The position numbers were made by a program, and so were the translations under genes. DNA of 64,000 bases, taken from Thereva unica (Eukaryota; Arthropoda; Insecta; Diptera; Therevidae). Under the pieces are notes generated by a model. It saw nothing but the letters and a program-made list of their open reading frames with translations, did not search any database and was not told the DNA's origin. This document shows positions 55,621 through 64,000 of the stretch, piece after piece (within the stretch, counting starts at the first letter, position 1; the number at the start of each line of letters is the position of its first letter). The stretch covers positions 91,810,070 through 91,874,069 of the forward strand of contig OX465282.1 of the NCBI GenBank assembly GCA_949987705.1, given 5' to 3'.

Positions 55621-56930
55621 GGTTTTTGGAGATCTTTTCATTTTCATCATTTTCGTGCAAGACACCGATTATTTTGCGATCCTTCGCTACTTCTGCGAAG
55701 GATATCGCTTTGGTTCCGTGCGTCTCGGACTTTTTCAGAACTGGACTGTGGGTCCTTGGTTCCTCCACAGATCGTTCCTAAAAACCTCTGAACCACTCTA
55801 ACTGTAGGTTTGGAATGATTTGCTTGACAGACTAGGCCAGTGATAACTACCTGTTGGTATAGAGCGTTCCTTAAAATTTATTTGAATTTTTTTTTTTCGA
55901 AAATTAACTTTGAGTTTTATAATAGTTTTTTTCTATTATAAAACAGGTGTTTTCCTTCACAAGACAAATCCATGCGTTTAAGAGTTAATAGAATAAATGA
56001 CCCGACCCAAATTTACCCACAAACCCTTCGCATTTAATTACATTACTGCTTCAGTATCTTAATTTTATGAAATTATATCCTTTTTTCCTTTCGCACTGCA
56101 AACACTTAACTTAGTTAGTGTCACATTTAAACGGGTAAAAAATTAATCAAAAACTCATTTAATTAATTAAAGTCAATTTGGTCCTTTTTTTCCTCGCTCT
56201 CCAGGATCAGATACGAAAAGGCAAACAAAACGTTGAGCAACAATCTGCAATATGTATTTACCACTTTAACAGAATTTCAAACTTTTGTGTTTTTATACAA
56301 GAAATTATAAGGAGCAAGTTTTCAAATAAAATTGCCCAAGGGTTAATCTCAGGGCGATCTTATCATTTTGTTCATTTTTTTTGCTCTAAATAAAAAGGGA
56401 GGGGATACTTAAATTCCGTCAACTTTAAAAGGAGTTAGAGGAGCTTGAGTCCTGAAGTTGCAAGTTAAGCGAAACTGTTATGGACAATTAAACGAAAACC
56501 TAGATTGTCTGGTTGAGAATTTTTGCTCCTTCCACAACTTATATTATGTACCAGGTCTTTGGAGAGTCCCCTTATGATGCGAAAAAGTATGAGAGTAGGT
56601 AGTTAGTTAGTTACACACGAAGGTGCAGAGGCTAGCAAGGACATGAAAATTATATGTTGTTGGTTTTCTAGTTTTTAGGGAATTTTCATATGAATAAGTG
56701 ACGCTTAACTTAGAAGTTTTTTATTAAAAAAATGACAAATTTAAATGCATACATACATATACATATTTAAAGTTTAAAATCTCCTTAGGATTAATTTGAA
56801 TTTATTTTTCCAAGTGGACGTTAATGTCAATTGATATCAACTTCGTGACAGCAGTACTGTTTCTTCCTTCCTGACTGGACTGGTTGCAATATGTTGGAAA
56901 GGTAGGACATTGTTAAATAGGGCAGGTTAG
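55621..56930. other. Unassigned AT-rich sequence
   Basis: No gene recognised. A 40-bp stretch around TTTCCAAGTGGACGTTAATG (about 56,810) recurs at about 59,857, marking an unidentified dispersed repeat. Confidence 0.4.
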
Positions 56931-56939
56931 GTTCACTCT

Positions 56940-57720
56940 AACAGCCTACAACAAGGAGGGGAGATGCTCCAAAAGGATTGCCTGGAGGGAGCATTGTGAC
57001 ATAGACTCCAAAAGCTCCTCTTCAAAGATGACATGAGCCTTCTAAAAAAGGAGGATGGCTCATACGCCTCTCATCATGGAGAAACCTTAAGGTGCCTGGT
57101 TAGCCAGCACTTCCCAGGCTCATTCCCCAGACCGCTTATTTCCTGAATGCTGAGTACAGTCATAAGACCATTCCCAACCTACATATCCCCAGGGCCCCTC
57201 TGGGAACATCTTCGACCGGCAAGGTTAAATGGGCAGTGGTCTCTTTGCAAGCCTACGAATCCCCTGGAGGCAATGGAATTTTCACGATAATCCTTCGAAG
57301 TGCCTTGAACTGATCCGGAATGATGGAGTACTTCAGCTACTCCTCTCGTTAGAAGTGATCGTTCCCGGGTTTACCGAAGGCATCGGCTGTAGAAGGAAAG
57401 CGAACCGATTAAATCAAGACCGAAGCGATAGGGATAAAAACGTGGTATCTGGGAGTGCTCACTCACTGGGGTAATTTCGGGGGCATTTGGAATACGGCGG
57501 AAAAAGCTTCCACTATGAGGGCAGAGCTCGCAAGGATGCTATCTAATAGAGGAGCCTAGACCAAGCCGAAGCTTCCTTATCACGAAAATAGTTAGTTCTG
57601 TCCTATTGTATGCAGCGTCACTGTAGGCAGCGGTTTTGGACAGAACGGATATTAGGAGGAAAATTAAATCTCCCCTTCAAACCTGCTGTGCATACATCCG
57701 TTCACCCGACTAACATTTAC
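56940..57720 (+). pseudogene. R1-like LINE fragment
   Basis: Plus-strand text in shifting frames gives CSKRIAWREHCD, LLKKEDGSYA and SQHFPGSFP (pre-RT linker). GKVKWAVVSLQAYESPGGNG, matching KIRWAIxxFxPxKSPGxDGI, begins near 57,217. Near 57,480-57,680 it gives WNTAEKASTMRAELARMLSN and VLLYAAS, the C-terminal region. The whole central RT, including its catalytic Asp residues, is missing between about 57,400 and 57,480. It is a deleted, dead copy. Confidence 0.7.
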
Positions 57721-57865
57721 AGGGGGCATGTAACGTAAAATGTAGGCCCAATGTGGCAAATGAGGGGCATGTCGAAAGAAGAGATTTCTCATGAGCATCA
57801 CATATAGAAAAATTTGAGATACTGAAGTTAGGTATGCCCTATCAGTTTCTCATAAGGACTCTATG

Positions 57866-58295
57866 GGGGGCCTCGATAGCCTAGGGGGTAAGGCGTCGGT
57901 CTACCATCCCATAGGTCACCATGGTCCTTCGCCTTTTCCACTTTCCCACCTACATAACTTTCCTTCTTTCTTCTTCCTTCTGTACATTCCTCATTCCTTC
58001 TGTCATAGCCTTTCCTCCTTTCCCGTTCCACCAAAGCGCATACCATCGGTTGGTATGAGATTCAACTCGTTTCAGGAGGCATATCACTCCAGCGAGTTGT
58101 TTCTCGATGCCCCGATGTTAGAGTCGCGATAGTAATGGTTGGGAGTAGGTGGAATAAAAATATCGCGGCTAGGTTGTGGCAGTTCCTTCCTTCCCGACTA
58201 GAGCTGCTGCCCGACATTGCACTTTATACGAAGACAATAGATTGTCTACAGTATAAAGGGCTTTTCCTGAGCCTCTAGTCTTCCACATAAAAAAA
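57866..58295 (+). mobile_element. tRNA-derived SINE, full-length reference copy
   Basis: The head GGGGGCCTCGATAGCCTAGG then GGGTAAGGCG has an A box (57,877-57,889); the B box is weak in this copy. The body runs through CATAACTTTCCTTCTTTCTT, CGTTTCAGGAGGCATA and CTCGATGCCCCGATG to a 3' region ACATTGCACTTTATACG, CAGTATAAAGGG, TCCTGAGC and CACATAAAAAAA. The 3' blocks parallel those of the CR1/Jockey-like LINE at 4310 and 53.9 kb, pointing to that LINE as the likely source of its reverse transcriptase. No ORF is expected. Confidence 0.8.
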
Positions 58296-58319
58296 TGAAA
58301 CAAACCTCACTGTAAGCAT

Positions 58320-58499
58320 GGTACAATAATACAAGGTAAGTTCGTAAGGAAAAGCTTTGTTTCCATCTAGAAAAGCTTTTACCATTTTTACATTAGAAAA
58401 CACCTGAGTGACGTCATGAGAAAGCATTTTCCCGTTGTGAGCTAAGATCTGAGTGACGTCGCGGGACCCCTATGAGCTTTCCTTGTAAATATTGTACCA
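58320..58499. mobile_element. Short MITE of about 180 bp
   Basis: GGTACAATAATACAAGG near the left and CCTTGTAAATATTGTACC on the right are inverted, with AAAGCTTT/AGCTTTCC inside. CTGAGTGACGTC occurs twice in the interior, each a CRE-like TGACGTC half-palindrome. Target duplication is not clear. Confidence 0.55.
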
Positions 58500-58645
58500 C
58501 GACTACAAGTGAAAAGTGCAATCCCAACAACTTGCGTATTCGGAAAGCCTTTTGAAAAGCTTTAATCTTAAAAGCAGGAACACAATAAGCCGCGGGCTAT
58601 GAAAGCTTTATCGCTCTCAAATTCTGCCATTGCTGACAAACGTTA

Positions 58646-59430
58646 CAGTTTACATCCCAGACTCAAAGTGGTAGCGCAAATCTGAGCTCCTTTATCGCAT
58701 TGAAAATAGTATGGTTCTGTCTCTGTTTTACCAAAGTGGCAACAGCAATCGGCCGCCTCAAAGTAGAGCTCTATTCTACTTAACGAATACTAAAATAACG
58801 AATAAATTTTAATTTCGTTAAATTTCAATATTCTAACGGCTACTAGATTCCACTGTCATCTTTTCTTGGGGTTTTGTTGCATATTTACCATTATGGAAAT
58901 GTTTGGAAATAATAAAATTGTCTTTTTGTATTACATATTAATTTAATATAACTATCTAAGACCGGTTCTACACATTCAACTTTGCATTCCACTTTTTGAC
59001 GTTCAATTCTGTCGCTCGTGTCTACACATTTTCAACTTTTCAAGAAAAAAATCGAAAGGCTCGGCTGTCACTGCTATCCGTGTACACTCATATTCATACA
59101 TATTCGCACACTCATAAATGATGAACGAAAACACAAAAGTTGAACGCGAATTTCCATTCCATTCTGAGCTGCTTTCTATTTTCCTTTCAACTCTAGTCTG
59201 TTTCAAACTTTGCATTGGAGTGAAAGAGAAAAAAAAGTTGAACGTCAAAAAGTGGAATGCAAAGTTGAATGTGTAGAACCGGTCTAAAAGGATTTGCAGC
59301 TCATTAAATTGTTTCCTCTGCGACCATTTAAACATTTTTGTAAAAAGTTTCGAGCTTTCGACGGGACTTTGCGCTTGTATTTTGTACAGGGCCACTTTGT
59401 TCTTCCACTTTGAGTCTGGGATGTAAACTG
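58646..59430. mobile_element. TIR element of about 785 bp with a nested MITE
   Basis: CAGTTTACATCCCAGACTCA then AAGTGG (58,646-58,671) is inverted at 59,405-59,430. TAA lies just outside the right side (CTGGCCTTAA), while the left edge seems to have lost a few bases. The element contains the MITE at 58,960-59,284. No ORF with known motif. Confidence 0.7.
58960..59284. mobile_element. 325-bp PIF-like MITE
   Basis: Perfect TIRs beginning GACCGGTTCTACACATTCAA and continuing CTTTGCATTCCACTTTTTGA, flanked by TAA (58,957-58,959; 59,285-59,287). TIRs are nearly 50 bp. An ORF across it (59,003-59,395 minus) has no known domain and is explained by the element. Confidence 0.88.
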
Positions 59431-60823
59431 GCCTTAAAACTAAAATTATAAGGGGTTAAGACGGCAAAATGATCAAACAAAATAGGTCGCAGTGCCCACC
59501 AAGGCGCCCCTCAACAGGAAATAGAAAAATAGAAATAAGCTGACACACTGGCTGCTAGCTTCGCCGCTCTGCTCTGTTCGGGTCTACCATCTCACCAGTT
59601 GTTTCCGTCCGCTGGTCCTTCCCAACCTTTTGACATTATAAGCATGGTATACAGAAACAAGGTTATGTAATATACCATGATTATAAGGTTCTGCTAACCA
59701 CTGGCCATCATACTAGCATATAATATGTGATATGAATTGGGCGTGCCTCGACTGTGCACATCTAAAGGATCATTCTATGCTTCATAGCCCTTCTCTTGCC
59801 AACAGTCCTTTTTCTGGGGTAGAAGGCCAAACGACTTCCTTTACCCTTTAAATTAATTTTTCCAAGTGGACGTTAATGTCGATCGATAAAAGCTCGCACT
59901 TCATAAAATCAAAAATTTTACATTTAAAAATAAATATTTTGAAGCCCCTTAACCTAGAGCAAATCCTTTTCCAATTATCCTTCGCAAGTTGCAGATTCAT
60001 CCCATCAACAAACTCCTTACCATATTCTATGAACCAAAGACCCGAAACTTTAAAAAAAAAATACTTTTATAAATATTTCTAACTCGGGTGAAATTTCATC
60101 TAAATTTTTGGAAGCCGCCCAAAGAGAATGAAATTTGTAGCAATGCTGTCACAAAAGGGATGGTCACAGCTCCCTGGTGGAACGAGGATGGATTTTAAAG
60201 ATATTATTTTTTTATTTGCCAACAGAGAGTGGACTCTAGTGTGAAATTGGGGGCGCACCCGAAATCGAGGATAATCTCCAGGTAATGGAAACATTCAGGA
60301 GCAATGCGGGCCAGGATTAATTTCAACAATTCTAGCAATTTCGTCCATTCAAGAATTAAAATCCTCTGTTGAATTATTCATAAGGTAGTCCGCCAGACAC
60401 ATCCAGCTGGCGGTAGGTGGGATGCTGTGCGTTATGAATTTCTTCTTCCTTTTTTCCTGCTTTTGATGAATCCTTAATTTTGACTGTCCTGGAATCTGTC
60501 ATTTAGCGTACATTCCTATCTTATGTCCTAAATGGACGCAGGCTTTTCCTACACTAAAATTGAAAACCAACACAATTCGCTCCTAGCCTCTGCTGCATTC
60601 TCGCATTTCTCCTTTTAATATTTGCTTTTAACTTTATTAAAAATTTAAATTTAAATTAAAATTACGAATTATCTTTTATTGCCCCACAGGATTTTGTTTT
60701 TGCACTCGTATTTTATTAATTATATTTTATCTTATAAAGAGATAAAAATTAATGATTATAACCGAGTTTACATATGTCATTTTTGCTTTGTTTTATATTT
60801 AATATCTTTCATTTTTTTTACAG
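59431..60823. other. Unassigned; probably Phactr intron
   Basis: No transposon protein recognised. It ends in a T-rich tract and TTTTACAG acceptor for the Phactr exon. Confidence 0.45.
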
Positions 60824-60988
60824 CCAAAAAACAGAATGGTGCTGCACTGCGGACTAACAGTTTAGGTTCTGGCACCAGGACACCTCCTTTGGAAAGAAAA
60901 AGTAAATTTAGTGCATTAGGACGTTTCTTCAAACCGTGGAAATGGAGACGGAAAAAGAAAAGCGAAAAGTTTGAAGCAACTTCTAAAT
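60824..60988 (+). CDS. Phactr: Phactr internal exon (phosphatase and actin regulator)
   Basis: A 165-bp exon is bounded by a polypyrimidine tract with TTTTACAG and by a donor AAAT|GTAAGT. It begins with two bases completing a codon and ends with one base. The encoded text is [20 protein letters not shown], then [20 protein letters not shown] and [14 protein letters not shown]. The [23 protein letters not shown] block is the conserved N-terminal basic region of Phactr proteins, which lies just before the N-terminal RPEL actin-binding motif and overlaps a nuclear import signal. Phactr proteins bind G-actin through RPEL motifs and PP1 through their C-terminus, controlling actomyosin. The next exon (expected to start near LERKIS) is not found by 64,000, so a long intron follows. 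This is the only host coding exon I support strongly. Confidence 0.88.
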
Positions 60989-61042
60989 GTAAGTATTTTT
61001 TTTAAATATTTGATAATTTGGTAATGTCGTAGGGTCGTTTAA

Positions 61043-61642
61043 GGCTGCTCGCACACTGCATCAGAATTTGTACGAATTCTATTCGTGCGAATTCTGACGA
61101 AAACGGATCGTCAGAAATCGTAATTTGAGTTCTCACACTCTATCAGAACTGGTGCGAAAGGTTTCTAGACAAGTACTTGAAAATGGACGATAGTGAAGAA
61201 ATATTTTTATTAGAAAATTCATATCTAAAAAGGAAGTTTTTAAAAAAAAAGAGTTTGGGTTCGTGAGGTGTTTGCTAAACGAAAAAAATTCGGCGAATAT
61301 CATCACTTGTATTCTGATTTAATTAAAGACTCTCAAAAAATTTTGACGTATGTATTATAGAATGAGTTTAAGTACTTACGAATACTAAACTAATTAATTG
61401 TTCCGCGTCCATTTTGAAATAATTTCAACATTACACAGTGAATTCCTGCGAAAACTTGCGACTGATCCCATTCAAATCGGATCTGTCGCACTTCGCAACT
61501 CTTCGCAAAAATTCTGACGAACAAATACTGTTTTAATGTGCGCATTTACAAAGAATTGCATTAAATGGGATCGTTCGCACGTTTTCGTCAGAGTTCGCAC
61601 GAATAGAATTCGTACAAATTCTGATGCAGTGTGCGAGCAGCC
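61043..61642. mobile_element. 600-bp PIF-like MITE, first of a TAA-linked chain
   Basis: TIRs of about 60 bp beginning GGCTGCTCGCACACTGCATC and continuing AGAATTTGTACGAATTC are mirrored at the right end. TAA lies at 61,040-61,042 and 61,643-61,645. AT-rich interior without a gene. Confidence 0.88.
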
Positions 61643-61645
61643 TAA

Positions 61646-62078
61646 AGCCTGAACTACATTGAAAAGCAGTGCAGTGCAGCACTGTGCAGTATGTTGCAGT
61701 GGTTTATTGGAGAACGCATTGTAAAACACATTGAATAAGCAGTGTTTTGACATTCACTGTTCATATATGTATAGTCTTTAATAATTTTTTATAATCCCTC
61801 TGACTTTTGTTGTATACATACTTATTTCTTACTAATTCTGTCAATTTTTCATTATCCATTTTGACAACAATAGCAATGACAACTTCATATCAAGATTTTT
61901 AGTACATAATTGGCATGCAGTGCGAAGCAGTTTTTTAGAAATTAGCCTAAGACAAGGCAGTGCAGTGCGGTATAGTGCAAGGCAGTGAAGTTAATGTGAG
62001 TTGACACGTTCAGTTACATGAAGTCTAAATTTCACTTCGCAGTGCTGCACTGCACTGCTTTTTAATGTAGTTCAGGCT
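61646..62078. mobile_element. 433-bp PIF-like MITE, second of the chain
   Basis: TIRs AGCCTGAACTACATT(G/A)AAAA then GCAGTGCAGTGCAGCACTG are mirrored. TAA flanks it at 61,643-61,645 and 62,079-62,081, both shared with neighbouring elements. The interior repeats GCAGTGCAG-like motifs (about 61,976). Confidence 0.88.
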
Positions 62079-62081
62079 TAA

Positions 62082-63375
62082 GGCGGCTCTCACACTGAGG
62101 CAACAAGCAATAACCAACTGGCAATAGGCAACAAGCGATATTATCGGTAGCGCCTACTTTACCTTAAATTAAATTTGACGTCTCACATTAGAGCAACTCG
62201 ACATTGGTCGAACGAAAAATGTTGCTGGTTGCTGCAATATTATTTCTGGCGATACTTACTGCATGTTGAAAAGCGATAAATATTGCATCGTGTAATATCA
62301 ATATTTGCGAGTAGTAGCAGGCAATGATGAATATACACTTTTTTTTTACTTTTTGAAAAATATTTCGGACGATACAGTTTTTAATAAGTACAAAATTTGT
62401 AAAACTAGTGGAGAAATAACCCTGCATTTACGATTTTACTAGAAAAGACCACAGCAGAAGGGAAGTTATTGAAAAGGCATGGAAAGCAATTGAGGCTGAA
62501 GTAAAATTTCAAGGCACCCATTATTTCCTTTTCGTCTTTTTGTTCTTAAATGCCACCACATTAAAAAAATCGTATCGGAGTCGTCGGATGACACGATAGC
62601 TACAGATTTCTAGTAGCAATAATATTGCTTCAATGTGAGATAAGGTCAAAATAAGGCGGCTCTCACACTGAGGCGGCTCTCACACTGAGGCAACAAGCAA
62701 TAAGCAACTAGCAACTGGTGATAAGCAATACGCAACATTATTTTGCCCTTATCTCACATTGAAGCAATATCATTGCTACTAGAAATCTGTAGCTATCATG
62801 TCATCCGACGACTCCGATACGATTTTTTTAATGTGGTGGCATTTAAGAACAAAAAGACGAAAAAGAAATAATGGGTGGCTTGGAGTTTTACTTCAGCCTC
62901 AATTGCTTTCCATGCCTTTTCAATAACTTCCCTTCTGCTGTGGTCTTTTCTAGTAAAATCGTAAATGCAGGGTTATTTCTCCACTAGTTTTACAAATTTT
63001 GTATTAAAAACTGTATCGTCCGAAATGTTTTTCAAAAAGTAAAACAAAAGTGTATATTCATCATTCCCTGCTACTACTCGCAAATATTGATACTACACGA
63101 TGCAATATTTATCGCTTTTCAACATGCAGTAAGTATCGCCAGAAATAATATTGCAGCAACCAGCAACATTTTTCGTTCGACCAATGTCGAGTTGCTCTAA
63201 TGTGAGACGTCAAATTTAATTTAAGGTAAAGTAGGCGCTACCGATAATATCGCTTGTTGCCTATTGCCAGTTGCTTATTGCTTGTTGCCTCAGTGTGAGA
63301 GCCGCCTAATGTTGCGTATTGCTTATCACCAGTTGCTAGTTGCTTATTGCGTGTTGCCTCAGTGTGAGAGCCGCC
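62082..63375. mobile_element. 1.3-kb palindromic MITE complex, third of the chain
   Basis: Ends GGCGGCTCTCACACTGAGGC then AACAAGCAATAA are mirrored, with TAA at 62,079-62,081 and 63,376-63,378. Two sets of ends are interleaved. Arm 62,082-62,640 pairs with about 62,750-63,306, and arm 62,655-62,740 pairs with 63,308-63,375. TAA triplets also stand at the inner borders (62,652-62,654; 63,307-63,309). The ORF at 62,188-62,427 is explained by one arm. This looks like two copies of one family in opposite orientation, merged. Confidence 0.85.
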
Positions 63376-63479
63376 TAAAAGTATGAACAATAATCGTTTT
63401 GCTTTTATTTTTGATGTGGCTACTAAGTTTATGTATCAACGTTTGGACTTTCATGTTTCTTCTTTCTTTCTTTACCCTC

Positions 63480-64000
63480 CTTTAATCCCTCATGGGACAT
63501 AGGGCGGAAACAGTTGCCCTCCAGCGGACTGTATTTTGCGCGACAGCTCTCAGCTCCGAGCAGGCTCTCCCAGTTGTTGCGGCTTCTGCTAGTAGGGTTC
63601 TCCTCCACGTTGTTCTAGGTCTTCCTACTCGACGGGATCCTTGCGGAATCCAGTCAAGGGCCTGTGTGGCTAGATTTTCACGTCGCAAGGTGTGGCCAAC
63701 CCAATTCCATTTCCTTCACCTGATTTGGTCGTCGATCCTTTCTTGGCCGGCACGGCGGCGTAGTTCTTCGTTTGAAATTCTATCCTGCCAGCGGATTTTT
63801 AGGATACGACGCAGACATCTGTTGATGAAGACTTGTAGGCGCACTGTCATAAATTGGGTGACTTTCCATGTTTCGCAACCGCACAAAAGTACTGCCTTAA
63901 CGTTGGAGTTGAACAGCCGCAGTCATCGTTTCGTCGATTGTTGGCGGGACGACCGTGAATTTCCCGGATCGGGTGAGTTGTAGTTCCGATAGCGCAGTAA
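63480..64000 (-). pseudogene. LINE RT C-terminus joined to an upstream segment, running off the window
   Basis: 63,480-63,923 (minus) reads RRENLATQALDWIPQGSRRV, GRPRTTWRRTLLAEAATTGR and SELRAVAQNTVRWRATVSAL, with CGCETWKV-like text further up. It is the same family as 50,777-52,003. At about 63,923 the match stops, and about 33 bp near 63,965-64,000 (GTTGTAGTTCCGATAGCGCA) instead match 18,870-18,900, upstream of the endonuclease fragment there. This suggests an internal deletion. It continues beyond 64,000. Confidence 0.7.

Noticed and set aside
59003..59395. 130-residue minus-strand ORF
   Set aside because: It runs across a MITE and both its inverted ends; coding is incidental.

Overview
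The window looks like repeat-dense, AT-rich euchromatic DNA from an insect, most likely a dipteran. The evidence is the mix of elements present: RTE-, R1- and CR1/Jockey-type LINEs, a tRNA-derived SINE, and PIF/Harbinger, hAT, mariner-like and Transib-like DNA elements and MITEs, plus one spliced exon that I recognise with confidence. That exon (60,824-60,988, + strand) encodes the conserved basic N-terminal block of a Phactr-family protein (phosphatase and actin regulator; Drosophila CG32264 type). Most or all of the window is therefore probably intron or flank of that gene. I saw no rRNA, complete tRNA gene, CRISPR array or bacterial-type operon.

Layout. 1-10 kb: decayed LINE and mariner-like pieces, a SINE split by a LINE 3' end (4.1-4.8 kb) and a cluster of short repeated modules with hairpins (8.0-9.5 kb). 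10.2-11.7 kb: a deleted PIF/Harbinger element with TTA target duplications, holding a MITE. 14.4-16.8 kb: a 5'-truncated RTE LINE with an almost intact reverse transcriptase and a perfect 13-bp target duplication. 18-25 kb: LINE scraps, a 1-kb foldback element (21.3-22.4 kb) and a hAT element (23.5-25.1 kb). 25-28 kb: mostly unassigned, ending in a Mutator-like transposase scrap. 28.4-32.3 kb: a 3.8-kb TIR element holding two foldback elements, a SINE and a mariner-type MITE. 35.5-37.4 kb: a minisatellite of about 128 bp per unit. 37.8-38.3 kb: a large hairpin.

The most interesting part is 39.1-48.8 kb, where one RTE LINE is split by a stack of insertions. A TA-flanked MITE entered the reverse-transcriptase ORF. 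A Transib-like element entered that MITE at a CGTCG site, and a second TIR element (42.77-47.93 kb) entered it elsewhere. The second element carries a transposon-like unit with inverted repeats of about 790 bp around a decayed XPG/PIN-like plus Cys-rich (CXC-like) gene. Smaller MITEs then entered those. The Transib-like element has 35-bp perfect inverted repeats that start with CACAGTG, identical to the V(D)J recombination-signal heptamer. They carry an ACAAAA nonamer-like block 22 bp inside. The element still encodes a protein resembling the C-terminal part of the RAG1 catalytic core. A second Transib-like candidate with a CGACG site lies at 54.3-55.1 kb.

50.8-58.3 kb holds two LINEs facing each other, a LINE ORF1/endonuclease remnant split by the second Transib-like element, an R1-like remnant and a SINE. 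After the Phactr exon, three different MITE families sit end to end at 61.0-63.4 kb, joined only by shared TAA target triplets. The window closes in another LINE copy.

Almost all coding sequence here is decayed transposon protein. The Phactr exon is the only host coding segment I can support well. All homology statements rest on recognising family motifs by eye; no search was run.
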